Assembly (NCBI GenBank): GCA_020027875.1
Contig: JAHRHA010000002.1
Coordinates: 1 to 64,000, forward strand
From: Micromonosporaceae bacterium
Lineage (GTDB): Bacteria; Actinomycetota; Actinomycetes; Mycobacteriales; Micromonosporaceae
Direction of reading: 5' to 3'
Length of the DNA: 64,000 nt
Shown here: positions 43,888-52,967 of the stretch, piece after piece
How the letters are laid out: each line of letters begins with the position of its first letter
How positions within the stretch are numbered: the first letter of the stretch is position 1
The notes under the pieces: model-generated
Seen by the model: only the letters and a program-made list of their open reading frames with translations
Databases searched by the model: none
Told to the model about the DNA's origin: nothing
Made by a program: the position numbers and the translations under genes

Positions 43888-45393
43888 GTGGAGACCACGA
43901 CTCTGGACTTCGAGCGGTGTTACCGCGCGGTGGACAGCCGGGACGCACGATTCGACGGCTGGTTCGTGACGGCCGTGACATCGACGCGCATCTACTGCCG
44001 CCCATCGTGCCCCGCCATCACGCCGAAGCGCGAAAACGTGCGCTTCCTGCCGTCGGCCGCGTCCGCCCAGCGGGAGGGGTTCCGAGCCTGCCTGCGATGC
44101 CGACCCGACGCCGCGCCGGGGTCGCCGGAGTGGAACTACCGGGCCGATGTCGTCGGCCGGGCGATGCGACTCATCGCCGACGGCGTCGTTGACCGCGACG
44201 GTGTGCCGGGTCTGGCGTCCCGAATCGGCTATACGGAGCGACACCTCGGACGGTTGCTCACCGCCGAGGTGGGTGCCGGTCCACTCGCGCTCGCCCGCGC
44301 CCAGCGAGCCCAGACCGCCCGCATCCTCATCGAAACAACGGGTCTCGGGCTCGCCGACATCGCGTTCGCCGCCGGCTTCGGCAGTGTGCGGCAGTTCAAC
44401 GACACGATCGTCGAGATCTATGGCCGGACACCGTCCGTGCTGCGAGCCGCCCGGCGCGACGGGCTGGATGCCGCCGGGCTCGGCGCGATCACGCTTCGGT
44501 TGCCCTACCGTGAGCCCCTGCACGCCGGCGCCCTGCTCGAATTCTTCGCCGCCCGAACAGTGCCCGGGGTAGATGAGGTGCGCGACGGGATCTACCGGCG
44601 CGGCTTGCGGCTGCCCCACGGCGCCGCGACCGCCGAGGTCGACATCCTGCCCGGGTACGCGCGGACGACGCTGCACCTCTCCGACGTGCGTGACCTCTCC
44701 CCCGCCGTCGCCAGGTGCCGACGCCTCCTCGACCTCGACGCCGATCCGGTTGCCGTTGACACCACCCTGGCCGCCGATCCGGCCCTCGCCCCGGCCGTGG
44801 CGAAGGAGCCCGGGGTACGCGTCCCGGGCGCCGTCGACGGGTTCGAGATGGCGGTGCGCGCGGTTGTGGGGCAGCAGATCTCCGTGGTGGGGGCGCGAAA
44901 GATCCTGGCCCGCCTGGTCGCCGCCCAAGATCCCGGTGATCATGACCTGGAGGTCATGATCGACGCTGATTCACGACGGTCAGCTCATGATCACGGCGAT
45001 CTTCGAGGTGGGCTGCGGGGGTTTCCGACGGCGGTGGAAGTTGCGGAAGCTCCCGACGAAGCGTTCGCCATGCCCGCCGCGAGGCGGCGCACGCTCCGCC
45101 AACTTGCAGCGGCGGTCGCCGACGGACGGCTTCACCTCGATCCGGGCGCGGACCGCGCCGAGACCGAGGCTGGGCTGTTAGCACTCCCCGGGATCGGACC
45201 GTGGACCGCGCAGTACGTAGCGCTGCGCGCAATCGGCGACCCCGATGTGCTGCTCCTCACCGACCTTGGCGTCCGGCGCGGCGCCGTCGCCCTCGGCCTA
45301 AGCGACAATCCGGCCCGGCTGGACCAGCATGGCCAGCAACACTGGGCTCCCTGGCGTTCGTACGCCACGATCCGACTCTGGAGGCAGGGATGA
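43888..45393 (+). CDS. Ada/AlkA fusion: methyl-accepting regulator and 3-methyladenine DNA glycosylase
   Basis: A 501-residue fusion. The Ada zinc domain (residues 8-80) has YCRPSC and CLRCRP, the four zinc Cys, including the methyl-accepting one. The AraC-type DNA-binding domain covers about 85-185 (PGLASRIGYTERHLGRLL). The AlkA glycosylase covers about 195-501, with helix-hairpin-helix LPGIGPWTAQYVAL and catalytic Asp in LTDLGVRR. Residues about 347-372 ([23 protein letters not shown]) are encoded by a family B repeat inserted in frame in a surface loop before FPTAVEVA. It removes alkylated bases and senses methylation. It overlaps ogt by four bases. The start is GTG at 43888. Confidence 0.92.
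   Translation: METTTLDFERCYRAVDSRDARFDGWFVTAVTSTRIYCRPSCPAITPKRENVRFLPSAASAQREGFRACLRCRPDAAPGSPEWNYRADVVGRAMRLIADGVVDRDGVPGLASRIGYTERHLGRLLTAEVGAGPLALARAQRAQTARILIETTGLGLADIAFAAGFGSVRQFNDTIVEIYGRTPSVLRAARRDGLDAAGLGAITLRLPYREPLHAGALLEFFAARTVPGVDEVRDGIYRRGLRLPHGAATAEVDILPGYARTTLHLSDVRDLSPAVARCRRLLDLDADPVAVDTTLAADPALAPAVAKEPGVRVPGAVDGFEMAVRAVVGQQISVVGARKILARLVAAQDPGDHDLEVMIDADSRRSAHDHGDLRGGLRGFPTAVEVAEAPDEAFAMPAARRRTLRQLAAAVADGRLHLDPGADRAETEAGLLALPGIGPWTAQYVALRAIGDPDVLLLTDLGVRRGAVALGLSDNPARLDQHGQQHWAPWRSYATIRLWRQG
44926..45003 (+). repeat. Family B palindromic element, copy B5, inside ada/alkA coding sequence
   Basis: The sequence from CAAGATCCCGGTGATCATGA to TCATGATCACGGCGATCTT contains the palindrome GATCATGACCT-GG-AGGTCATGATC and the conserved GATTCACGACGGTCAG spacer. 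It is the only copy in which AAGATCxxxGTGATCATGA occurs at both ends in inverted form (17 of 19 positions pair). The 501-codon frame passes through it without a stop, adding about 26 residues. Confidence 0.9.
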
Positions 45394-45890
45394 CCACGTA
45401 TATATCCACATTGGACACCAAGGCGGGACCGTTCACGATTATTGTGGATGGCGAAGGAAGCGTCCTCGCCTCAGGCTGGACCGCCGACGCCGGCGCCCTG
45501 GTCCCGCTCATACACCGGCATTTGCGGGAGGAGCCACTCATCCGAAAGGATCTCGGTCCAGCGGCGAGGGCCGTCATCGCGTACCACAACGGCGATCTTG
45601 CCGCACCAGATACCGTGCCGGTCCGCCAGCACGCAACCGGGGGGTTCCTCACCGCCGCGTGGAAGACGCTACGGGAGGTGCGCCCGGGTGAGCCGGTCAG
45701 CTACACGGAGCTCGCTGCCCGTACTGGCAATTCCGCAGCAGTCCGGGCGGCGGCCCAGGCCTGCGCCCGCAACGCGGCCGCCCTGTTCGTGCCGTGCCAC
45801 CGCGTCATTCGTACGGACGGGAGCCTCGGCGGATTCCGATGGGGACTCGACGTCAAGCGCTGGCTGCTTGCACACGAGGCGAAGGGCTGA
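45390..45890 (+). CDS. ogt: Methylated-DNA--protein-cysteine methyltransferase
   Basis: A 166-residue O6-alkylguanine alkyltransferase. The suicide Cys is in ALFVPCHRVIRTDG (PCHRV, near residue 136), with the recognition-helix context AVRAAAQACARNAA and the closing GGFRWGLDVKRWLL. It transfers the alkyl group from O6-methylguanine to its Cys. The ATG at 45390 overlaps the ada/alkA stop (ATGA) and has a GGAGG site. The two genes form an alkylation-damage operon. Confidence 0.95.
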   Translation: MTTYISTLDTKAGPFTIIVDGEGSVLASGWTADAGALVPLIHRHLREEPLIRKDLGPAARAVIAYHNGDLAAPDTVPVRQHATGGFLTAAWKTLREVRPGEPVSYTELAARTGNSAAVRAAAQACARNAAALFVPCHRVIRTDGSLGGFRWGLDVKRWLLAHEAKG

Positions 45891-45933
45891 AACCCGGAGG
45901 CGAGGGGCAGGTCCGACGGGATAACGTCGTGGA

Positions 45934-47703
45934 GTGCCCCCCGCCGAACGCCGCCATGCCCTGCGCAACTTATGGCGGATTCGGCGATACATCCGCCCCT
46001 ACGCCGGGGTGTACGTCTGGGTAACCCTCGCTGGCTGCGCGTCGACCGGCGTGGCCATCGCGGTGCCGTTGATCGTGCAGAACATCGTGGACGGCCCGAT
46101 CGCCCGTGGAGAGCCGTCCGGCCTGTGGCTACTGGGCGGGTTAGCCCTAGTCTTCGGCGTGGCCGAGGCGGTGCTCAACTTCTATCGGAGGTGGGCCCAG
46201 TCGGGGTCGGCGCTGGGCATGGAGACGACGCTGCGCAACGACCTGTACCGGCATCTGCAGCGCCTGCCGATCGCCTTCCACGATGGTTGGCAGTCGGGTC
46301 AGCTGCTCTCCCGGGCCACCTCGGACCTCGGCGTCATACGAAGGTTCCTGTCGTTCGGCCTGATCTTTCTCGTGATCAACGTGGTGACGTTCGTCACGGT
46401 GATCGCGCTGCTGCTGTACCTGTACTGGCCGCTCGGACTCGTCGTGCTCGTCGGCGCCATCCCGCTCTTCCTGATCAGCAAGCGGTTCACCGATCGCTAC
46501 AACGAGATGGCCCGCAAGATGCAGGACGAGCAGGGTGACGTCGCCACCCTGGTCGAGGAGACGGCCGGGGGTATGCGAGTGATCAAGGCGTTCGGCCGAC
46601 GCGACGAGATGGCGGGGCAGTTCGACGAACGGGCTCGCCGGCTGCACGACACGGCGGTCAGGAAGGCGCGCATGGTCGCCTCCACGTGGCCCCGGTTCGA
46701 CCTGGTGCCGAATGTGACGCTCGCCCTCGTCCTCGTCGGCGGGGCGGTCGCCGTGTCCGCGAAACACATCAGCCTCGGCGAACTCATCGCGTTCGTCACG
46801 CTGCAGCTGATGCTGATCTGGCCGATCGATGCGCTGGGTTGGATCATCGCGAACGGCCAGGAGGCGATGACGGCGGCCGACCGCGTCTACGAGGTGCTGG
46901 ATACCGAACCGACCATCGTCGACAAGCCAGGCGCCGTGCCCCTGGTCCGCCAAGACGTGCGGGGTGCGCTGCGCTTTGACGGCGTCGGGTTCGCCTACCC
47001 CGGCGCCTCGGGCCCCATCCTGCACCGCATCGACCTCGAGGTACGGCCGGGCGAGACGCTCGCCATCGTCGGCGCGACGGGTTCGGGCAAGACAACCCTC
47101 GTCTCCCTCGTGCCGCGCCTCATCGACGTCACCGCCGGACGCATCATGCTCGACGGCCGCGACATCCGCGACACCACCATCGACTCGCTGCGCTCGGTGG
47201 TCGGCGTCGCGTTCGAGGAAGCGACCCTCTTCTCGATGAGCGTGCGGGAGAACCTGACCCTGGGCCGCCCGGACGCGACCGACGAGGAGATCGACCAGGC
47301 CATCTCCATCGCGCAGGCCGACTTCGTCCGCGAGCTGCCCTGGGGGCTCGACACCCGCGTCGGCGAGCAGGGGCTCTCGCTCTCCGGCGGCCAGCGGCAG
47401 CGGCTCGCCCTGGCTCGAGCGGTCCTTGGCAAACCCCGGCTGCTCGTGCTCGACGATCCGCTGTCGGCCCTCGACGTGCACACCGAGGCTCTCGTCGAGG
47501 AGGCACTGGCCCGGGTCTTGGCCGGCACGACCGCGATCCTCGTTGTACACCGCCCTTCCACGGTGGCACTCGCCGATCGGGTCGCCCTGCTACAGGACGG
47601 GACGATCGCCGCGGTGGGCACGCACTCCGAGCTGTTGGCCACGGTGCCGGCCTACCGCGAAGTCCTCTCCGCGACCGCGGAGGAGAGGGAGGTGACCGCG
47701 TGA
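45934..47703 (+). CDS. ABC exporter half-transporter, degenerate ATPase site subunit
   Basis: A 589-residue type IV ABC half-transporter. The membrane domain covers about 15-310 with six helices, and the ATPase about 330-575. Motifs are Walker A VGATGSGKTT, signature LSGGQRQR and Walker B LLVLDDPLSALD. The residue after the Walker B Asp is Asp instead of the catalytic Glu, the change typical of the inactive site in heterodimeric exporters. The His switch VHRPSTV is present. The next gene encodes the partner with an intact Glu. The cargo is unknown. Confidence 0.92.
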   Translation: MPPAERRHALRNLWRIRRYIRPYAGVYVWVTLAGCASTGVAIAVPLIVQNIVDGPIARGEPSGLWLLGGLALVFGVAEAVLNFYRRWAQSGSALGMETTLRNDLYRHLQRLPIAFHDGWQSGQLLSRATSDLGVIRRFLSFGLIFLVINVVTFVTVIALLLYLYWPLGLVVLVGAIPLFLISKRFTDRYNEMARKMQDEQGDVATLVEETAGGMRVIKAFGRRDEMAGQFDERARRLHDTAVRKARMVASTWPRFDLVPNVTLALVLVGGAVAVSAKHISLGELIAFVTLQLMLIWPIDALGWIIANGQEAMTAADRVYEVLDTEPTIVDKPGAVPLVRQDVRGALRFDGVGFAYPGASGPILHRIDLEVRPGETLAIVGATGSGKTTLVSLVPRLIDVTAGRIMLDGRDIRDTTIDSLRSVVGVAFEEATLFSMSVRENLTLGRPDATDEEIDQAISIAQADFVRELPWGLDTRVGEQGLSLSGGQRQRLALARAVLGKPRLLVLDDPLSALDVHTEALVEEALARVLAGTTAILVVHRPSTVALADRVALLQDGTIAAVGTHSELLATVPAYREVLSATAEEREVTA

Positions 47704-49547
47704 GCATCGACGTCAAGCAGTGGCGCGGGCTGGCGCCCGATGACGACGCCGAAAGGACCGACGCGGAGGCCCCCGACGAGAAGGCGACCATCCGCCTGCG
47801 AGCCTCGAGCCGAGCCCTGCTCGCTTCGCTGCTGCGACCGCACCGTCGGCTGCTCGGCCTCATGATCCTGCTGCTGCTCGTGCAGAACGCCGCCGCGATG
47901 GCCGGGCCCTACCTGGTCATGCTCGGCATCGGTAAGGGCATCGAGCCGCTGGAGCGCGGCGACGCGTCCGTGCTCATCGCGATCGGTGCTGCGTTCGCCG
48001 TCGCCACCGCGGCCGAGTACGCCGGGAAGCGGGGCTTCCTCATCCTCTCCGGCCGGATCGGCCAGGCCGCGCTACTCGACCTGCGCCGGCGCGTGTACGG
48101 GCACTTCCAGAAGTTGTCGATCGCGTTCCACGAGCGCTACACCTCGGGCCGGATGGTCTCCCGGCTGACGTCCGATATGGACTCGATCTCCGAGCTGGTC
48201 GACGGCGGCATCGACGACCTCGTGCTCGCCGGGCTCTCCATCGTGTCGGTCGCCGGCATCCTGCTCTTCATCGATCTGCCGCTGGCGCTGGTGGCCCTGC
48301 TGTCGTTCCCGTTCCTGCTATGGCTGTCCAACTGGTTCCGACTGGAGTCGGCCAAGGCCTACCGGCGAACCCGCGAGACCGTCGCGCTCGTGATCGTCCA
48401 CTTCGTCGAGTCGCTGGGCGGCATTCGCGCGGTGCAGGCATTCCGCCGCGAGCCCCGCAACCAGGAGATCTTCGAGGTCGTCAACGACGACTACCGCAAG
48501 GCGAACCTTCGTGCCTTCCGGTTGATCGCCTACTTCGGCCCCGGCATCAAGCTGATCGGCAACATCACGATCGCCGTCGTCTTGACGTACGGCGCCTACC
48601 AGGCGCTCGACGGCCGCATCGGACCGGAGGTGCTCGTCGCCTTCCTGCTCTACCTGCGTCGCTTCTTCGAGCCGATGCAGGAGATCAGCCAGTTCTACAA
48701 CTCGCTGCAGTCGGCCACCGCCGCGTTGGAGAAGCTCTCGGGCGTACTCCAGGAGCAGCCCGGCGTCCCCGACCCAGCTCAGCCGGACGAGACCGCGGCT
48801 TCGGCCCCGGCTCGGGGCGAGATCACATTCGATCGGGTCGCCTTCGCCTATCGCACGGACCGGGTCGTGCTGCCGGAGCTCGACCTCCGCATCCCGGCCG
48901 GCCAGACCGTCGCGCTCGTCGGCGCCACCGGCGCGGGCAAGTCGACCGTGGCCAAGCTGGTATCCCGGTTCTACGACCCGATCTCCGGCGCGGTTCGCCT
49001 CGACGGCGTGGATCTGCGGGACCTCACGGACGTACAGCTGCGACGTGCCGTTGTCATGGTCACGCAGGAGAACTATCTCTTCTCGGGCACGATCGCCGAG
49101 AACATCGCCTTCGGCCGCCCCGGCGCCTCCCGTGACCAGGTACGCGAGGCGGCCGATGCGATCGGCGCTGATGGTTTCATCAGCGCACTTCCGGACGGCT
49201 ACGACACAGACGTACGCAAGCGGGGCGGGCGCCTATCGGCCGGTCAACGACAGCTGGTCGCGTTCGCGCGGGCCTTTCTTGCCGATCCCGCTGTACTCAT
49301 CCTGGACGAGGCGACGTCCTCATTGGACATCCCTTCGGAGCGACTCGTACAGCGGGCGCTCCGCACGATCCTCGCCGACCGCACCGCGTTCGTGATCGCC
49401 CACCGGCTATCCACCGTCGAGATCGCCGACCGGGTACTGGTTGTCGAGGCTGGCCGGATCGTTGAGGACGGCCCGCCGTCGGAACTGGTTCAGAGCGGCG
49501 GTCGGTACGCCACGCTGCACCAGCAGTGGCGCGACAGCCTCGTTTAA
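47700..49547 (+). CDS. ABC exporter half-transporter, catalytic subunit
   Basis: The 615-residue partner subunit. It has a cytosolic N-terminal extension of about 40 residues, six membrane helices (about 45-340) and an ATPase at about 375-610. Motifs are Walker A VGATGAGKST, signature RLSAGQRQ and Walker B VLILDEATSSLD, with the catalytic Glu, and the switch IAHRLSTV. The signature reads SAGQ in place of SGGQ. The GTG overlaps the upstream stop by four bases, so the pair is coupled. It is consistent with a TM287/288- or BmrCD-like heterodimer for drugs, lipids or peptides. Confidence 0.93.
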   Translation: MSIDVKQWRGLAPDDDAERTDAEAPDEKATIRLRASSRALLASLLRPHRRLLGLMILLLLVQNAAAMAGPYLVMLGIGKGIEPLERGDASVLIAIGAAFAVATAAEYAGKRGFLILSGRIGQAALLDLRRRVYGHFQKLSIAFHERYTSGRMVSRLTSDMDSISELVDGGIDDLVLAGLSIVSVAGILLFIDLPLALVALLSFPFLLWLSNWFRLESAKAYRRTRETVALVIVHFVESLGGIRAVQAFRREPRNQEIFEVVNDDYRKANLRAFRLIAYFGPGIKLIGNITIAVVLTYGAYQALDGRIGPEVLVAFLLYLRRFFEPMQEISQFYNSLQSATAALEKLSGVLQEQPGVPDPAQPDETAASAPARGEITFDRVAFAYRTDRVVLPELDLRIPAGQTVALVGATGAGKSTVAKLVSRFYDPISGAVRLDGVDLRDLTDVQLRRAVVMVTQENYLFSGTIAENIAFGRPGASRDQVREAADAIGADGFISALPDGYDTDVRKRGGRLSAGQRQLVAFARAFLADPAVLILDEATSSLDIPSERLVQRALRTILADRTAFVIAHRLSTVEIADRVLVVEAGRIVEDGPPSELVQSGGRYATLHQQWRDSLV

Positions 49548-49701
49548 GGCGGCAACCGCCCATCGGGCCTACTGATCTTGTGCTGTCGGAACGGCGGGCG
49601 CCGTGGCACGGCGGCGGGCGATGAACGGCAGCAGCCACACACCCCCCGCGACGATCACCACGGTCCGCACCGCAGTCCTGGTTCCTGGTAGACATCTCCC
49701 C

Positions 49702-50295
49702 GTGGACATCGTGCTCGATGGGTTCCCCGGACCGCTGCGCCCAGCGGAGGGCGGCTCGTGGCGACACGACGCCGGCGGGCTAACCGGGACGGCGGGGCCG
49801 ACGACTGACCTATTCGTCGACCCGGCCGGCGCGCCCCCGGTCCTGAGCGCACCACGCCTGTTAGCCGCGGTGCCCGACGGCGACTTCCAGCTCTGGGCGA
49901 GGGTCGAGGTCGAGTTCGCGGCGATGTATGACGCCGGCGTCCTGCTCCTGTGGGCGGGCGACGACATTTGGGCCAAGCTGTGCTTCGAATTCTCCCCGCA
50001 GCGCCAGCCCATGATCGTCTCGGTGGTGACCCGCGGTGTCTCGGATGACGCGAGCGGATTCACTGTCGACGGCTCCGCCGCCTGGCTGCGAGTGTCGCTC
50101 CGCGACGGGGCGCACGCGTTCCACGCCTCAACCGACGGCGCGTTCTGGCACCTTGTCCGGCATTTCAGTCTCGGCAGGGCCCAGCCAGACGTTGGCTTCG
50201 AGGTGCAATCGCCCGTGGGTCAGGGTTGCACTGCCAGATTCACGGAGATCGCCTACCGAACCGGCAAGCTCGCCGAACTTCGTGACGGCACTTGA
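49702..50295 (+). CDS. DUF1349 family protein (concanavalin-like fold)
   Basis: A beta-jellyroll protein of about 197 residues. DUF1349 features are visible as GGLTGTAGPTTDLFVDP, FAAMYDAGVLLLWAGDDIWAKLCFE and PMIVSVVTRGVSDDASG. The fold resembles carbohydrate-binding lectin-like modules; the ligand and location are unknown and there is no signal peptide. The GTG at 49702 is taken because similarity starts there. The open frame extends to 49603 with a non-conserved N-terminus, so the start is uncertain. Confidence 0.82.
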   Translation: MDIVLDGFPGPLRPAEGGSWRHDAGGLTGTAGPTTDLFVDPAGAPPVLSAPRLLAAVPDGDFQLWARVEVEFAAMYDAGVLLLWAGDDIWAKLCFEFSPQRQPMIVSVVTRGVSDDASGFTVDGSAAWLRVSLRDGAHAFHASTDGAFWHLVRHFSLGRAQPDVGFEVQSPVGQGCTARFTEIAYRTGKLAELRDGT

Positions 50296-50341
50296 CCCGA
50301 GCCGAAACCGGTCGCCCCGGCCGACGGCGACCGCTTAGCCT

Positions 50342-52891
50342 ATGCGAATGACGGATACAGCGAGCGACGCACACCGCGCGCCCGAGAAGCCCTCACTGGA
50401 GGGCCTCGAGGAGCGGTGGTCGCACAGGTGGCAGGAGGAGGGCACGTACGCGTTCGACCGGTCAAAGGAGCGGACGGACGTATACGCGATCGACACACCT
50501 CCGCCTACCGTATCCGGCGCGCTCCACATCGGACACTGCTTCTCCTATACGCACACCGACGCGGTGGCGCGGTTCCGGCGCATGCGCGGCAAGGCCGTCT
50601 TCTATCCGATCGGTTGGGACGACAACGGGTTGCCGACCGAGCGGCGGGTGCAGAACCATTTCGGGGTGCGATGCGACCCGACGCTGCCGTACGACCCTGA
50701 TTTCGCCGTACCGGCCAAGCCCGACCCCAAGCGCCAGGTGCCCATCCCTCGCCGCAACTTTGTGGAGCTCTGCACGCAGCAGACGATCGAGGATGAGAAG
50801 GCGTACGAAAAGTTGTGGCGCCGACTCGGGTTGAGCTTCGACTGGTCGTATCAGTACACGACGATCGGCGTTGACGCCCGGATCGCGTCGCAACGGGCCT
50901 TTCTGCGCAACCTCGCCCGCGGCGAGGCGTACACGGCAGAGGCCCCATCCCTGTGGGATGTGACCTTCTCGACGGCGGTCGCGCAGGCAGAGCTGGAGGA
51001 CCGGGAACGGCCGGCTGCGTACTACCGGCTCCGGTTCCGGGGACCCGACGGCGCACCGATCGAGGTCGACACCACCCGCCCCGAACTGCTGCCGGCGTGC
51101 GTGGCACTCGTGTGTCACCCCGAGGACGGGCGCTACACCGGTCTCGTGGGCGTGCATGCCCGTACCCCGGTCTTCGGGGCCGACGTGCCCGTGCATGCCC
51201 ACCCGCTCGCGGACCCGAGCAAGGGTACGGGCATCGCGATGATCTGCACCTTCGGCGACCTCACCGACGTGACCTGGTGGCGTGACCTGCAGCTGGACAC
51301 GCGAGTCGTGATCGGTCGCGACGGCCGGTTGCTGGCCGAGGCGCCACCGGCCGTGGCCCGTGAGGCCTATCAGGAGTTGGCGGGGCTGACCGTCACCAAG
51401 GCCAGGAGTCGCGTGGTCGAGTTGCTGCGCTCCGCTGGCGACCTTGTGGGCGAGCCACGGCCCATCACGCACCCGGTCAAGTTCTATGAGAAGGGGGAAC
51501 TCCCGCTCGAGATCGTCAGCTCCCGCCAGTGGTACATCCGTAACGGTGGCCGCGACGCGGAGCTTCGCGAGGAGCTGCTGGCGCTCGGCCGCTCGCTGCG
51601 ATGGGTGCCAACCCACATGCGCCACCGGTACGAGCACTGGGTCGGCGGTCTGACGGGTGATTGGCTCATTAGCCGGCAGCGCTTCTTCGGCGTGCCGTTC
51701 CCGGTGTGGTACCCGCTCGATGAACAGGGCGCGCCGGACTATGGGCATCCGATCACGCCGGACGAATCCCGGCTGCCGATGGACCCGTCTTCGGACACTC
51801 CGGACGGCTACTCCGAGGCCCAACGCGGCCAGCCGGGTGGCTTCATCGCGGATCCCGACGTGATGGATACCTGGGCCACGTCATCGCTCTCACCTCAGAT
51901 CATCGGTGGCTGGGAGCGTGACCCGGACCTGTTCGCCCGCGTCTTCCCGATGGACCTCCGGCCGCAGTCGCACGAGATCATCCGGACCTGGCTCTTCGGC
52001 TCCGTCGTCCGGTCGCGGGCGGAGCACCGCGGGCTGCCCTGGCACACCGCCAACGTCTCGGGCTGGATCCTCGATCCGGATCGCAAGAAGCTCTCCAAGT
52101 CCACCGCGAACGCCGACGTGACGCCGGCCGCGCTCTTGGACAGGTACGGGTCGGACGCGGTCCGCTACTGGGCGGCGAACGGCCGCCCCGGGGTGGACAC
52201 CGCCATGGATGAAGGCCAGATGAAGGTCGGCCGCCGGCTCGCGACGAAGCTGCTCAACGCCTCGAAGTTCGTGCTGGGGCTCGGCGCGAGTGCCGGCGCA
52301 GATGCCGGGGCGGGCGCGGTGACGGAGGCGCTAGACCGGTCGATGCTCGCGCGACTGGCCACTGTGGTCGGTGCGGCCACGGAGGCATTCGAGGAGTACG
52401 ACTACACGGCCGCGCTCGTGGCGACGGAGTCGTTCTTCTGGGAGTTCTGCGACGACTACATCGAGCTGGTCAAGGAGCGCGCCTACGGCGATGGCCCAGC
52501 CGCGTCATCGGCGCGGTCCGCGCTCGCCATCGGGCTCGACGTGCAGCTGCGGCTCTTCGCGCCGTTCCTCCCGTTCGTGACCGAAGAGGTGTGGTCGTGG
52601 TGGCGAGCCGGGTCGGTGCACAAGGCCCCATGGCCCCGCGAGTCGGAGCTGCCCGAGGGTGACGCGGAGATCCTCGTTGCCGTGGGAAAGGCCCTGTCCC
52701 AGGTCCGACGGGCCAAGTCCGGGCGCAGCCTGTCCATGCGAGCCGAGGTGGCATTGGCAACGGTCAGCGCACCCACGGAAACGTTGGAGAGACTCGCCGC
52801 GGGCCAGGCCGACCTGCGTGCGGCCGGGCGGATCGGAAAGCTCGACGTCGCTCCGGCTTCGGGCGACCTGACGGTGGTCTGCGAGTTCTAG
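50342..52891 (+). CDS. valS: Valyl-tRNA synthetase
   Basis: An 849-residue class I aminoacyl-tRNA synthetase charging tRNA-Val. The catalytic domain has PPPTVSGALHIGH (HIGH) and GWDDNGLPTERRVQ. The editing domain near 225-330 has DTTRPELLPACVALVCHPED. The KMSKS loop is KLSKSTANADVTP (about 580), and the C-terminal anticodon-binding domain follows. The style, with WDDNGLPTE, is the archaeal-like subtype common in actinobacteria; the C-terminal coiled coil of other ValS proteins is short or absent. M1 or M3 may be the start. A family A palindrome follows the stop by 19 bases. Confidence 0.95.
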   Translation: MRMTDTASDAHRAPEKPSLEGLEERWSHRWQEEGTYAFDRSKERTDVYAIDTPPPTVSGALHIGHCFSYTHTDAVARFRRMRGKAVFYPIGWDDNGLPTERRVQNHFGVRCDPTLPYDPDFAVPAKPDPKRQVPIPRRNFVELCTQQTIEDEKAYEKLWRRLGLSFDWSYQYTTIGVDARIASQRAFLRNLARGEAYTAEAPSLWDVTFSTAVAQAELEDRERPAAYYRLRFRGPDGAPIEVDTTRPELLPACVALVCHPEDGRYTGLVGVHARTPVFGADVPVHAHPLADPSKGTGIAMICTFGDLTDVTWWRDLQLDTRVVIGRDGRLLAEAPPAVAREAYQELAGLTVTKARSRVVELLRSAGDLVGEPRPITHPVKFYEKGELPLEIVSSRQWYIRNGGRDAELREELLALGRSLRWVPTHMRHRYEHWVGGLTGDWLISRQRFFGVPFPVWYPLDEQGAPDYGHPITPDESRLPMDPSSDTPDGYSEAQRGQPGGFIADPDVMDTWATSSLSPQIIGGWERDPDLFARVFPMDLRPQSHEIIRTWLFGSVVRSRAEHRGLPWHTANVSGWILDPDRKKLSKSTANADVTPAALLDRYGSDAVRYWAANGRPGVDTAMDEGQMKVGRRLATKLLNASKFVLGLGASAGADAGAGAVTEALDRSMLARLATVVGAATEAFEEYDYTAALVATESFFWEFCDDYIELVKERAYGDGPAASSARSALAIGLDVQLRLFAPFLPFVTEEVWSWWRAGSVHKAPWPRESELPEGDAEILVAVGKALSQVRRAKSGRSLSMRAEVALATVSAPTETLERLAAGQADLRAAGRIGKLDVAPASGDLTVVCEF

Positions 52892-52909
52892 CCCGCTCCC
52901 CCTTCCCGT

Positions 52910-52967
52910 CGATCAAGGGCGAAGTCGCGCGAGTTGATCTCCAATCACGCGACTATGCCCTAGATCG
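52910..52967. repeat. Family A palindrome, copy A4
   Basis: The outer arms are CGATCAAGGGC and GCCCTAGATCG, and the central stem is AGTCGCG/CGCGACT, with loop GTTGATCTCCAATC. It lies between convergent valS and the Gly-rich membrane protein gene. The stem sequence differs from A1 on both strands while pairing is kept. The intact open frame of the Gly-rich protein reads through it because of an apparent frameshift. Confidence 0.85.
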
